Source of the DNA: Wolfiporia cocos
Taxonomy: Eukaryota; Basidiomycota; Agaricomycetes; Polyporales; Phaeolaceae
Direction: 5' to 3'
Assembly: GCA_029448655.1 (NCBI GenBank)
Contig: JACCLO010000003.1
Location: forward strand, 3,844,001 to 3,908,000
DNA: 64,000 nucleotides
This document shows positions 23,544-35,719 of this stretch, in pieces. The position numbers and the translations under genes are program-made. Below the pieces are notes generated by a model that saw only the letters and a program-made list of their open reading frames with translations, was not told the DNA's origin and did not search any database. The first letter of the stretch is position 1. Each line of letters begins with the position of its first letter.

Positions 23544-24532
23544 GCTCCTTCCTTCCTCCCAAACCACGCTGTCCTGCTATGTATCCTTGCGTCATAGCAA
23601 TCGATGATATTCACGACACCGTACTAAGTTTAGCGTATACGCGCCCGTCGGATGCAGACGGCCATCGCTGAGTGTACATGCCGTGCCATGCCGTGTCCAC
23701 ATTGGAAAATAGTGTCCGGTTCCATGGAAGCGGGGACGATTCTCGGTTGTCTTCGCTGCTGCGCTGCGGGCTTTCTTGGGCAGTGTCAGAGAACTCTGCG
23801 GATGCTTGGACGGCAGTCCTTGCAAATCCTCAGCAGTTCAGCTCGATTCAGGAACAGCTCTTGCGAGATCGTCTCGGTTCGGCCGGCTCCGATAAGTCGG
23901 CTGTCACGAGCCAATCAAACGGACCGCCTTGCCACTTCACGCGGGATTCCGTGGGAAGAGAATTGATGCCCCGGCAACGATGCCGGCGGCCTGGAGCCAC
24001 TGCCGGCGGCACGGTGCCGACGCCGCGGCATGTTTCAATCTGACAGAAGCTCCCAAATCGGGCAGTCACCGCCCGCGTCGGTCGCGCTGTTCACGACCAC
24101 AACCACTGCGCGTTGTGTCCGCCACCACACCGCCTGAGTGGGCAAGTCCTCAGGTCGTATCCCGCTCGTCTATCCGATTTTCGCTTCGAACTTCCCGCCA
24201 GGCGGAAAGTTCGAGGCAAATTCCCCCGGTCCGTCCAAGTGTGCGTGTGAGCAGAATGACATCCCGTAAATGGTCCGGCAGATCGGTTTTGGCCACGAGT
24301 GAAAGCAGATTCCCTCCTGGTATGTAACGCTCGGGCAGGCACCCAAGCCACCCACACCGCTTGTCTTTATACCATCACCTCCCCCTACACCCCGTCGTCG
24401 CACCCGCCGCTCGAGTGGCCAGGAGAGTCCCATCAGTGCCTTGTTCCTGCTTCGGATCTCGCGCTCCCGTCGGCCATTCCATTTCGCGCGCTGACCGCCG
24501 TTTAAAGCAGACATCGCGCGCTGACCACCGTC
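23544..24532. other. Intergenic region with a palindrome
   Basis: About 1 kb between RPP2 and the Zn2Cys6 gene. No gene seen. A near-perfect 35-bp palindrome is at 24183-24217. Confidence 0.5.
24183..24217. repeat. Near-perfect 35-bp palindrome
   Basis: The arms GCTTCGAACTTCCCGCC and GGCGGAAAGTTCGAGGC pair around a single A at 24200, with two mismatched pairs in 17. It lies about 316 bp upstream of the start codon of the Zn2Cys6 gene. It could be a protein-binding palindrome or a hairpin-forming relic. Confidence 0.6.
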
Positions 24533-27500
24533 ATGGACAGCCGCACTCACCCCAGTCTCCGCCCCTCGGGCGCCAGCGGCGCGTCCACGAGCGCGCAGGA
24601 GACGCAGCCTAGGACGTCGCGCTCACCGGACGCCAGGGCGCCGGACGCTGCCGCTGAGCCCACCACAATCGCTTTTGTCAAGGGGACAAAGCGCAAACGC
24701 CTTAGCAAGGTTAGTCTACGCTTGTTTCGCTCGGCGGCAATTAGCTCGAGCGTTTCATAGGCTTGCGACGCGTGCCACAAGAGCAAGCGGCGATGCGACG
24801 GCACTGGTGAGCTCTCGTTATTGTCCCCATTCATCATAATCATAATATCAATCCCCAACGCTCTAGCGCCGTGTAGTAACTGGTACGTACGACGTGCACG
24901 GCATCGGATCATGACGGCTGATTTACATAAAGTTATTTTGCTTCCAAGAAGTGTACTTACACCGACTCGTCTGGCCGACCGGTCCCCGCACCACGTAATG
25001 CCAACGCCAATCCCGACCGACCGGTATGTTACCGCCATAATTCATCCCCTCGCTTGTATATTTCCCCCAAAGCCCATACTTCCTGCTCAGATGCTCGGGC
25101 ATTTACGCCTTTTATCATTCATGTGCTTTCATTCAGGGCTGGATGATAAGCAGCGGGGTTTCCCAATTTCGGAGATGTGCTGCGATTCTCTCTGGCATTA
25201 ATCCGTTGTTGCCATCCGGCGTACAACTCGCTTTCTCGTGCCAGCGGCCAAGTACACTGAGTGGCATCCCGATTCACTAAATCTTCAGTATAGCCTATGC
25301 TGATGCCATGTTGCAATGGAAATGCCGGGAGCAATATGGCCTTGGATATTGCAGAATATGTTGCCTCTCAGTATACTCTGCTGCACCTTGCCCAGATGCA
25401 TCCGAGTGTACTGGGCAGCACACTGCTTCCCTGGAAACCTCAATTACGCCATGATGCGACGGTTATTGTTGAGTGAAGTACATCTTCGTACGTCGCAGAA
25501 GGTGAAGATGCCGCCACTCTGTATGCTTGTTGCATTTTGCTTTTCGCCGAACTTGATAGATAGAATCAGCGAGATGTGGGTGGACACGTTGTCCGCTTTG
25601 CTCGCACGGAGCGATCCCGCCCCTATGGTAACCATTACTCACATCCTACCGAATTTGCCTTCCAGGAGATTCCCACGAACGACGCTGTGCCGCGAGGTGG
25701 CGGAGACCCCTCACCCCCTATGCCGCATGCGATTGCTAATGCACCGGAGCGGCCTGTGGTAATCAAGAAGCGGAATCGGAATGACCGATCGGAGCAGAGT
25801 CCTGTCAGCAATAGCACGTCATCTGCGCAACATTCTCCGACGAGCGAACAAATACCCACTACACAATCGAAATTGCTGGACCCCGATACCACGCATGAGC
25901 TCGTGAACCGTGAGCATTCAATACGCGCTAGTATAGGTTCACTGACAGTGGCTTGTGCGGCAGTATTTTTCGCACACTGCAATCCACACCGGCTGATTTT
26001 TCACAAACCCTCATTCTCCGCTGCGCTAAGCCGCAATCGCCTGCCCGAATATCTCGTCCTCGTCGTGTGCGCCGTCGCGGCGCCATTGTCCAAGTCGATC
26101 TCTGCCCGTGCCTCCCATGCGCGGGTTGCGGGCGTTCCATTTTACGAGGAAGCCGTCTCGCTGATGTTCGACAACGCGGGCAGGCTCTTGAGCGAACCCA
26201 GCCTCGCGACGGCGCAGGCTCTGTGCCTGATGGAGATGCACGAGGTGGCGGCCAGCCACTCGTGGACGAAGCATTATAAATACTTTGGTGCGCTATCGTC
26301 TCGCGTTTCATCACGCATCGATCAGAAATCATCGACATCTTTGCTAATGATAAACACCATCCAGACCTCGCGCTCCGCGTGCTGGAGGAAAGTCTAGAAA
26401 TCCACATCCCAGATGAACGGTGGCAACGCACAGCATCGCCACCCGCGCCCGACGCGCTCGACACGTACATCGCGCGCGAGTGCGCGCGCCGTTGCTTCTG
26501 GCTCATCCAATGCATGGGCTGGATCAACGCGATATACACGTACCGCTCCATGCGCCCCCGCAGCGTCGAGATGATGGCCACCGTGCGACTGCCGATTGAC
26601 GAGACCACGTTCGAATTGGCGGCAAATTGGAGCTCGGCAAGTGCGTAATTCAATTTGTATATCGGGCGGGGAAGACGCCGACGGCGAACTATACCCATAA
26701 ATAGCTTCGGAACACTTGCATGTCGCCGCGCCTCGGACACGCTATGCGTCGCAATTTGGACACGTTTGCCGCATTTTGTCGATCTACACGGACGTGCAAG
26801 CGGCAGTAGGTAAGTCGAGCTTTGGGAGAGGTGGTTGATATTTTCGACACCACTTACTCACTTGCATGACGGGGTCTGAAGCATCGAATGTAGGGCCAGC
26901 ACGCGATATTGCTTTGCGCAATTGCAGGAGATCGCTGGAGGTACGCTCCAAGCTGGCATCCAAATTCCCCATATCGCGGAACCTGATGATTACTAACCAG
27001 TCGTGGCTCGAATCGCTCCCGGCGCACTTGCGATTCACGGCGGAGAATATGGAGAAGCAAGAAGCTATGTTCGAGACAAGCTCGAATACGGGTGCTTGGT
27101 GTTATTGTTTCATGCATTCACTATACCCGTGCTGTTACCTGGCTTTGGCAGAGGTATGCGTGCTCTTGCTTCCGAGACGATCTGGATTACGAGCTTATTG
27201 AGCAGGGTGAAGGCAGATTGGGCGAACCGATTCCGTGGGTGCGCGCCCAACTCGGAACGATCTTCCAAGCCACGGGTACTCGGGCCAAGAATACCATTCT
27301 CTGTGCGTACACTGTTCGTCTCACATAACTCCGCATTACACCCGTGCCTGACGATTTCTTGATGGCATCTCGCCAGCGGCATGCGTGCTCTGGGTATGTT
27401 TGCCTCTGTTCGGCAGCGAATTGTGACGAAGCGTGCTGACATGTGGGTGCGTGTGTGCAGTCGTACAGTAAATACCACCCGGACGACCCGCAGCTGCATG

Positions 27501-28078
27501 TCTGGGACCGCGACTTTGATCGCGTGTGGGGATTCCGTGTCACGGTGGTCGCGAATCAATGGAGACAGGCGCAAGCGCTCGAACGGGCCCAGGCGGCAGC
27601 CCACCATTCTCCAACAAACGGGAGCCCACAACAGCGTGAGACCGCCGGTACGCAGGGGCACGCGACGAATCACCCGGCGGGCATCAGGCAGCCCGGGAAT
27701 TCGGGCGCGGCGTTCCATGGGGACGTCACGGTGCCGGCGGCGGGCGTGGACCACCGGTTCGACGGCGCGGCAGTGAAGAGCGTGTCACAGCACCAGCGGC
27801 CGATGTTCGCGCCGGACGCGGAGGTCGTGCAGGCACCGCTGCTGCGCGCTCAGCCCGAGCGCGTCGCGCAGCTGCCGTCGCTGAAGGCGAGCGGGCTGCT
27901 CGACTCGTGGAGGCCGCCGTCCGAGGCGTTCGCAAGTTCGCTGTCGATATCACAGCCTGATGAGCGGCGGGCGGTTGCGACGCTGCTGAATGCACCCTCG
28001 CAGCCGTCGCGGAACGGCATGCCGGCAACGAATTACAATACAGCTGCGGGGTTGGACTGGTTAGGCGACAAGCCGTGA
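24533..28078 (+). CDS. Zn2Cys6 fungal transcription factor with fungal_trans domain
   Basis: A nuclear DNA-binding regulator. The zinc cluster is assembled across three introns and reads CDACHKSKRRCDGT, then APCSNC, then YFASKKC, which fits C-x2-C-x6-C-x5-C-x2-C-x6-C. A linker (TYTDSSGRPVPAPRNANAN) follows. The fungal_trans region is built from many short exons: HCNPHRLIFHKPSFSAALSR, GVPFYEEAVSLMFDNAGRLL, SEPSLATAQALCLMEMHEVA, ECARRCFWLIQCMGWINAIY, SLPAHLRFTAENMEKQEAMF and WDRDFDRVWGFRVTVVANQW. The tail is Gln/Ala/Pro-rich and ends DWLGDKP at 28078. About 530 bp (25,035-25,570) between the zinc cluster and the next clear exon is unexplained and much longer than the other introns. The target pathway cannot be told from sequence. 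Confidence 0.82.
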
Positions 28079-28723
28079 GCTATAATACCCATGCGATGAA
28101 GTAAAGTATGTAGTGCTTGGTCTATTCTGGGCGCGTAGGTGACGTCGTCGGAGTTCTGTAGTGCGCTGAGGTTCGTATTCGGTGATGGTGTAGTTTAGTC
28201 TGACATATCAACTATGGTGGTAGAGTCGCTTCTTGACAGCCCCCCTCATTCGCTAGCATGTTATCGTAGTACGTGTTGCTAATGTCAACGCGCGCCTTTG
28301 CTACTGTGTGACTGTCAGCTTCAATCCCTCCGCATTTCTGACGTGCCTGAAGTCATGCGCTCGAGCTCTGTGCACCTCTAAGACCATGATCAGTGAGCAG
28401 ATAACTCGACCTCAGCGGTGTTCCCCGTCTAGAGAACGTCAGCTTGTTCCCGGATTTCAAGCCTGGAGCCTAAGGCCTATAACTGTGGGCATTCTCGAGC
28501 GTTGTCCAGCATGTTTGATGGGCGGAATCGTTTGGGTATATGGATGAATTTGTCTTTACATTGGTTCGTGAATACAAAGATGTGATGGGTGATTCCATCC
28601 ATTGGACCTGCAGCGAAAGGCTGGCATGATTGAATCGTACTAGCGCTGCAAGAATCAGCTCATGCATCGCACTCATCCGCACAGTTGGATAAATGCGCCT
28701 TGGAAAAGTGATGGCAGCGACAA
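28079..28723. other. Intergenic 3' flanks (tail to tail)
   Basis: 645 bp between the Zn2Cys6 gene and the VMA10 stop. No gene, RNA or repeat recognised. Confidence 0.5.
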
Positions 28724-29253
28724 TCAGTGCTCTTCCTTCTTGAGATTGCGGTGCAGCTCGGGTTTCACGAGCACGACACGGTCGAGCAGTTTCCTGACAA
28801 CCTCATCCTTGTTCCTGTAGTATGCATCGCTGATCTCCTTGAGCCTGACTTGCGTCTCCTGGTCAGTCGCCGCTTGCGCAGCCTGCGTGCTACCCGCATG
28901 CTATCATGGTGCATGCTGAGCGTCTGCCTGCGGATGTCATGGACTGTAAGGCGCACCGATGCTTCGGATGCCTTGAACTGCGCCTCCTTAGTCCGCTTGT
29001 ACTCCTCTATCTCCTTTGTTGCCTGCGAGCGTGCATCCTTGAGTTTCTGGACGCGATCTGTCGATGCCGTCATGAGCCACAACGCGACGCGGATGGGCGC
29101 GTGCACGGACATTGACGCGCCTGCTGGACGACCTTTGCAGCCTCCTTCTCTGCCTCGAGCAGGGTCTGGATGCTTTGGGATTGCTGGGCAGCCTAGCGTG
29201 CCGAGGCCGTTGATTCAGCAAATACACCGGTCGCAGCTAACAGCACCGACCAT
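28724..29253 (-). CDS. VMA10: V-type proton ATPase subunit G
   Basis: A peripheral-stalk (stator) subunit of the vacuolar proton pump. The start codon 29253-29251 forms an exon by itself, followed by a 58-nt intron. The next exons give AAQQSQSIQTLLEAEKEAAK, YRVQKLKDARSQATKEIEEY and HAGSTQAAQAATDQETQV, ending LVKPELHRNLKKEEH with a TGA at 28724-28726. The result is about 120 residues of nearly continuous charged helix, the usual length and form of subunit G. Four coding exons. It is divergent from the PTA1 gene with only 132 bp between start codons. Confidence 0.93.
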
Positions 29254-29384
29254 TGTACTTGGTGACAGTGGAATGCAAGTGATTCAAACTCCGCCGAGCG
29301 CGGGTCGGTGGCGTGAGCGGGTGGCAAGTCTCGCATTGCACGCCGGCGACAGCGTCGGGTTCAGCAGCGAGCACGGTGTACAAA

Positions 29385-32300
29385 ATGGCTAGTAATCCGG
29401 TGGACCCTTTGCAAGCTCTTTCTGCCGCACTCGGCGTGCCGGCAGACTCGAGAGAACAGGCTGATCTTCTGGCAACATTGCGCGAGTCCCTAGAGGCGCA
29501 TCCCGCTCCCATCCCGATACTTTGCACAACTCTCATTAAGACCGTCTCCGGCGCAGGGGACTCGCTGTTGAAGAGATGGGTCGTCGATCTCCTTCAGTTT
29601 GCTATCTGTCGGTCGAGTTTGTCGGTAGAGGTCCGCACACAGCGTGCGTTACAGTCCATTTGAGCCTGTGCGCCTGCGGTCATTATTGAACCTGAGTCTT
29701 TTAGTGGCGGCACAATCCCTTGACACATTGGCGGGATTGCTACACGACTCGAATTCGACAACGGTGAAAGCAACTATTCAATGTTTCGCGACCGTTTATC
29801 CACTTTTGTTCCGCGTATTGTGAGCATCCGTCTTGGGTTTGCGACCTACAGAGCGCTCATGCTTGAGAATCACCAGATGCGCGAACCGCAATATGCGTCC
29901 GCAGTGGGAGTTGATCTCACAGGCGAAAGGCCGGATACTGGAATTCGTGTGGGCGCCCAATGTCAGCTCCGGAGTGAAACTCGCTGCTGTCAAGTTCATG
30001 CAGAGGGTGATCCTTGTTCAAACGCGGGGTATTAGTGATCCCCGGGTGCGTTGCAATTGTTCTTCATCTAGTTCGCATTTATAACAACATGATTCGCGCT
30101 CAGCTTCAAAACAAGAATGACCCCAATCTGTCCATGTGTCCAAATGACCACCCCTTCATGCCTGTGCCTACGCTCGAAACGGAAGGATTGAAGCTGCTAG
30201 AGGGTGTTATCACCATTATCTACACTAGCCGGTAGGTCGGGTCTTTTATAGATATGCACCTCTTACTGACAGTTTGTCAGGAACCCGGATATGCTATCAG
30301 CAATCTTAAACAGTTGGGCCACACTGGTCAAATCAAGACCAGCGCTCGTGGAGTTGGTTGTCTCTACCCTAATACAGTGGACTCCAGCAAAGTTGGAGGG
30401 ATTGTCCTACTCCAGTATCAAAAGCGTCGAAAAGGCCGTCCGTATCCTCCTTCTACACATCTCACGGTGAGTGGCGCCAGTAACATCCTCTACTTCATTT
30501 CGTTGAACTGTTTTGTAGAACCCAACAAGGCGCCCCATTCGCATCCCAGATTCACGCAGCACTCAATGCTCAGGGCGCCCGCATGGATCAGGCAGCCGCT
30601 GCCGAAAAAAGGCGGAAAGCTGCCGGAGAAACATCCAAGAAGCGTTCACCCTCTGGCACTCCCGCGCTAGATGGCCCTGATGCTAAACGTCCCAAAATCG
30701 AACCCGTCGCAGGGCCATCGACCGCCTCTGCGGCTACATTCGCTGGCTTCGACTTCACGACCCTCCCTACCGCCCTCGTCACCGACCTCATCGTCGCCAA
30801 TCTTCAGGCATTCACGGAGAACTCCCTCATTGGCCTCGTGCAAGCATATAGGCACAATAGGGTAGCCGGAAATTCCGCTGCCCCGGCGTCCAGTACGGCA
30901 TCCGCTGCAGCTGTTTCTGCGCCTACGCCTGTGCCTGCGGCTATATCTGGCATCCTTGAACCCCAGGCCCCATCTGCACCCAGCAGACCAACGACTCCTT
31001 CGCTTTCTGCCGCAGCTCCTCTTATCAAGGATGAGCCGGTTGATCCGCTGAAAATGGATATCGACGAGGAAGAAATTGAATTTGAACCAGAAAGACTCAA
31101 CATGGAGGTGAGAACAACGTGTCTAGATTCAGATTTCAATTGTGATACAAAATGTTATACAGCTGTCAGGTGTTCCAGGAACTGTTCCGGAATATGAAGC
31201 GGCGCTGGATCGTGACATGGATCTCGCACCAGACCTCACAGAGTTCAAGCTACCGCCTCCAAAAGAGCTGTCCGATGACGACCGCAACGTGATCGTGCGC
31301 GGCTCACTTGGACGAATATGGGATGGAGCGAAGGACCTCGCATTTGCAGAGGTCTCGGAGAATGCGCCCGGCACGCCTGGCACTGAAATGTGGATGCTCC
31401 TCATTGTGCGATTGGTTACGCGTGTGACGGACCCAGTGTCGAGCGAGGATATGGCCGAGAGGAAATCGGAGGAGGCGATGGACGTGGTATCCGAGATGTA
31501 TGCGCATCAGGACAGGCTAAGGCAGACGCTGTGCGAATATATCATGGCAGATTTCCCTGGCAGGTGCGTTCAGACGCATAGAGGATGTTCAGCCAGCCTA
31601 ACAAGTTATGTGCAGAGTACAGCTTGCTACAACGTGGATGAACGAGGAGTGGTATAACGACCGGATACAACTTTCAAGAGATCATGATTGGGTCCGCCGC
31701 ACTTACATGCTGATCGTTGTGACCGTAGGACTTACAAAATCTTGCAGGCCCCCAATTACGAGACTTGGCTAAACCAAATCGTTGCTGCATATCAAACACA
31801 TCTCGACGGGAAGGATAGGACGTTTTCACGTTTTCTCCTTGACCTCCCTCATGTCCCCCCTGACGTACTGAGTCTCTTACGAGAGTCTTGCGTCGAGCCA
31901 GAACGGTATGTTGCTGTGTTTCTCTTCAGGGATATATTCTCATTTCACTGCACGTAGGCGGCAGATGGGATTTGCTGCTCTCCGGGAATTCGTATCACAA
32001 CGGCCATCACTGCGCGCCGAGGCCATGAACATGCTCCTCGAGTTAACAACCCATCCCGGTAAGCCACTGTAGCTCTGAAGTGGACACATGCATTGATGGA
32101 TTGTCATCCTCACAGACAAGGTAACTAGAGGTGCAGCGATCAACACCGTCAAGCGATGGATACCAGACGTACAACCGATGGACAATATGATCCGTGAATT
32201 TGCTCTGCAGCTTCTCCGACGGCTGCAGTCACGCCCAACCCCGCAGAAGACTGAAGATGTGCAGATGAACGGCGACGGCCGCGACGAACATATGGAAGAC

Positions 32301-33637
32301 GGTCAGCTCCCTCCGGAGGATATCATACAGACCCCGTATCTACCGGAACAACTTGAATTGCCCGCGAACAATGCACAGATTCTGCAGCATCTCGAGCTTC
32401 TCTTCGCATTGTCGACAAAGATACCGGAGTTCTTGGACGAGTGAGTCTGTATTGTGAAGCCTTAAAAGTCCGCTAAGCCCGTCGCAGAATCTTCGCCGCC
32501 TATGGTGGAATGGAAGAGACGGTCCAAGAAACCATTCAAACCCTCATCACCCCCCTCATCCGCGCATTGGGCTCGTCACATGGCAGGCTGCTAACTCTGC
32601 TACGAACATTCCCACCCGAATCTGAGTCACTCGCATTGCGCGTGTTGACGATTTTCACCGAGACCGGTCGTCCAAGTGCACAACTGGTGACCCTCGTCAA
32701 GTCGCTGATCAGCGAGCGTGATCTCGACGCACGATTCCTCATTCCCATAATTGCTGAGATGGACAAGGTACGTTTGGCCACATCTGATTTGGCGATCTGC
32801 TCTGAGTCAGCGCATCAAGGCGGATATTCTGCGGCATCTTCCCCGCATCGTGTCCATCCTCAACAGCGAGCCGGAGCCTAAGAACCTGGTTCGTTCTGTG
32901 TTCAGTTCGATCGTCACTACGCCTCCGCAGACGTTCGGCAGTGTTACGTCGAATCTGCCGCGAGTTCGACAAAGTGAGCTCCTGACTCCTGCGGAACTGA
33001 TGGTCTTATTGCACGAGTCAGAGAAGGAGATCGGTCTGAAGAGTGCTATTGAAGGTATTTCAAATCCCTGGACTTGAATGGCCGTCACTGAAGTCCTACG
33101 CGCAGCAATTAACATTTGTTTCTCCATGACTGACATCTTCCGCTCGGAGATTCTGGCCGTAGTGATGCAACAGCTTGTGGATGAACCTCAGCTTCCCACC
33201 CTCTTCTTGAGAACCGTGAGCCAAACCCCCCTCGTTGTCCCACACATTTTCACCAAGTCTCAATTACGCAGGTAATCCAAGCTGTCACAACGTACAGATC
33301 ACTGGTTGGCTTCGTCTCGACAACCCTGCTCTCTCGGTTGATCACGAAGAAGATCTGGACAAACCCGCCACTATGGGAGGGCTTCATCCGCTGCGCGGAA
33401 CGTATCGCCCCTGCGAGCTTCGGCGCGCTGCTGCAACTGCCCAAGGATCAGCTGCGCGAGCTCGTGGACAAACAGCCGAGCCTCAAGGCGGGGCTCCGTG
33501 AATATGTAATGAAGAAAGCGGGGAACAGGGCCCGCGTCACAGGTTTGCTCGACATATTCGGGGAGGACGACGGTAACAGTAATGCTACCACTGCGCCGAC
33601 GCCGGAAGCGACGCCCGCTGCTACGCCGGCGTCATAG
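29385..33637 (+). CDS. PTA1: Symplekin / Pta1, pre-mRNA 3'-end processing scaffold
   Basis: A scaffold of the cleavage and polyadenylation factor that also contacts CTD phosphatase Ssu72. The start ATG at 29385 opens MASNPVDPLQALSAALGVPA. The N-terminal HEAT-repeat part (to about 31,700) includes ESLEAHPAPIPILCTTLIKT, VKLAAVKFMQRVILVQTRGI, NHPFM-like HPFMPVPTLETEGLKLLEGV and NSWATLVKSRPALVELVVST, which are family hallmarks. A low-complexity Ala/Pro linker near 30,880-31,020 follows. The C-terminal symplekin domain (32,180-33,540) includes ITGWLRL or, in the spliced frame, RSLVGFVSTTLLSRLITKKI and PPLWEGFIRCAERIAPASFG. The stop is at 33635-33637. More than ten exons; I did not fix every border. 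It converges with RPC53. Confidence 0.88.
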
Positions 33638-33865
33638 CCGCGGCTGTAGCTTGAGGCTGGTCTCCGTCGCAGCACTATGTATGTGTATCGCGTCTTATAC
33701 GCACTATCGATGTAGCATCTGGAACTCTCCCTTCTCGCATGTAGGATAGAGTGGGGCATCTAACCGTAGTAGGGTACGTTACCCCTTTGCGTGCAATATC
33801 TCAGTAATCCAGGCATATGTAACCTCGCTGCTGTAGGTAACATGAAGTAGGAGTAATCAGACGCG

Positions 33866-35479
33866 TTAGATTGTGATGGGTTCCTCGCCCAACTCCAGCG
33901 CGGCAGGTTCTTCCGCCGGCTCCATGCTGGAGAGCAGCGTGTCGATGTCAGGTGTGACTACGAAACGCCGATTGACCTCTCCCAGGACGCAAAGGCGTTT
34001 GTTGGAAGGGTCAACGTACACTGCCTGCTGCAGGAACGACGGCTGTGTCGCTGCGGTCACCTGAAAAGTCCAAATTATTCATTTATCGTTATTGATATGA
34101 GTGAGAGGAACGCACATCCAGGAGGATCCCGTTACCGAGCCGCATCTTCACAGCGCCACTTTCGTAGATCTCTAGCTGGCCGATCACGCCATCTACTTTA
34201 GGATCTTCTTTTACTACACTGTCAGGGCCTGCATGACTGCCTGAGGGCCCTGCCGCAGGGACACCATTGGCTGCAGGTGGTTTTGTATCTTCTGCAAACG
34301 TTACTTTGCGTGCGCCACCTTCTTCTTTTGCGCTAGTAGGTTCTGAAGGGGCGGTAGCGTTCGAGACGAACGTGGGGAAGGGCTCGGGGAATTGGAAGAA
34401 ATATAGTCGTTCTTGGCGGATATTGGAGTCCTGGAGACCAAGTAATGAGTGAGGTGAAAGCGAGATGTTGGACACTCAACGACATACCACGTCCATATCG
34501 TTCGCCAATGCGAAGTCATCGATGATATCCTCGAGTTCTTCCTCTTCTTCGCTCTCACTGAGGTCGACAGCATTGGCCAAGTTGACTTCCTCTTCTGGTT
34601 CGGGTGACTCGTCTACTTCCATCGCTTCCGCCTTTGCCACACCTGGACATAATCAGCCACGCGTACGCACCATGATGAGATTGAATACCTTTGCCCTTGA
34701 CATCCACCTTGGCGTCAGGTTCATCCTTCACCTTCGTCTTCACAGCCTTTTTCTTCCTCTTCTGCTTTTCCTTCCCCAAGCTCTCCGGCGCCATCCAATC
34801 CAACTGCTTGATATGGTCCATATCGACAATCTCCACGCCCTCATCGGGGTCCGAGTACACCTCCGCGTCGCTCTCCTCCTCTTTCGCGCCCTTCTCGGCC
34901 GCCTTCTCCTTCCGTGCCGCGAGCGACGGCGCGGTCGTCTGCGTGAGCCCCGCACCGAGCTTCGCGCTGCCGCCAGGGCCCTGTGGGACGATCGGCGTGA
35001 AGTTCGAGCGGGGTGCGGTGCGCCGCGCGGAGGTGCCCGCAAGCGCGGGACCCATGGCGAATGGTCCGCTGGCTGTCATCTCCACCGTCGGCGGGCGCGA
35101 GGCAGCGCCGCGTGCCTCGCCACGCCCCCTTCCTCGGCCGCGGTCGCTCCCCCGTCCTCGTCCTCTGTCAGCAGCTGAAACGGCTGCCGAGGGCTCCTCC
35201 TATACAGCATATGAGCACAGGCGCGCAGACGAAGTCTGTGTGCACGCACTTTCTTCGCCTCTCTGCAAGCGTGCGGTCGCAGAGGTAAGGTGTGGGTCCG
35301 CATGAATGTATCCGACGTACTCACTCCTTTTTGCGGCGCGCGGGGAGGGTGGGCACGAACTTGAGCTTCTGCGTCCCGAGCCGGGTCACATCGCTCTGCT
35401 TCTTTGCAAGGCTCGCGATGGCCTTGGGTGCAGGATTCGAGGACCCTGAGGGCCCTGGTGTTCCCGACGCGTCAGCCAT
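33866..35479 (-). CDS. RPC53: RNA polymerase III subunit Rpc4 (C53)
   Basis: A subunit of the Pol III termination/reinitiation subcomplex with C37. The start ATG is 35479. The N-terminus (MADASGTPGPSGSSNPAPKA; SDVTRLGTQKLKFVPTLPAR) holds the conserved KLKFVP motif. An RG-rich stretch (RGRGRDRGRGRGRG) and long acidic linkers follow (EEEVNLANAVDLSESEEEEE). The C-terminal RPC4 domain reads QLEIYESGAVKMRLGNGILL, QPSFLQQAVYVDPSNKRLCV and EVNRRFVVTPDIDTLLSSME, ending ITI with a TAA at 33866-33868. Five or six exons. Basic and acidic tracts in alternation are typical of C53. Intact. Confidence 0.92.
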
Positions 35480-35719
35480 GTTTCTGCTTAAGAGTTTGGG
35501 TGAAGTAGGAGTGGGAGGAGAGATATTGAACCTGCGCCCTCCGGCAAGTCGGTGTGTGATCGAGATGAGAACCTATGGCGCTGATCCGATGTGCGATCAG
35601 ACCGAGATAAGATAATATTTTCTGCGGTTTGATGGATCAAATCCCCGCACTTCAAAGTCGAAAAGCTTGCTTTACTATTTACTACCGCGTCTGCTTATCC
35701 TTTCTCGCATCCTAGCATC

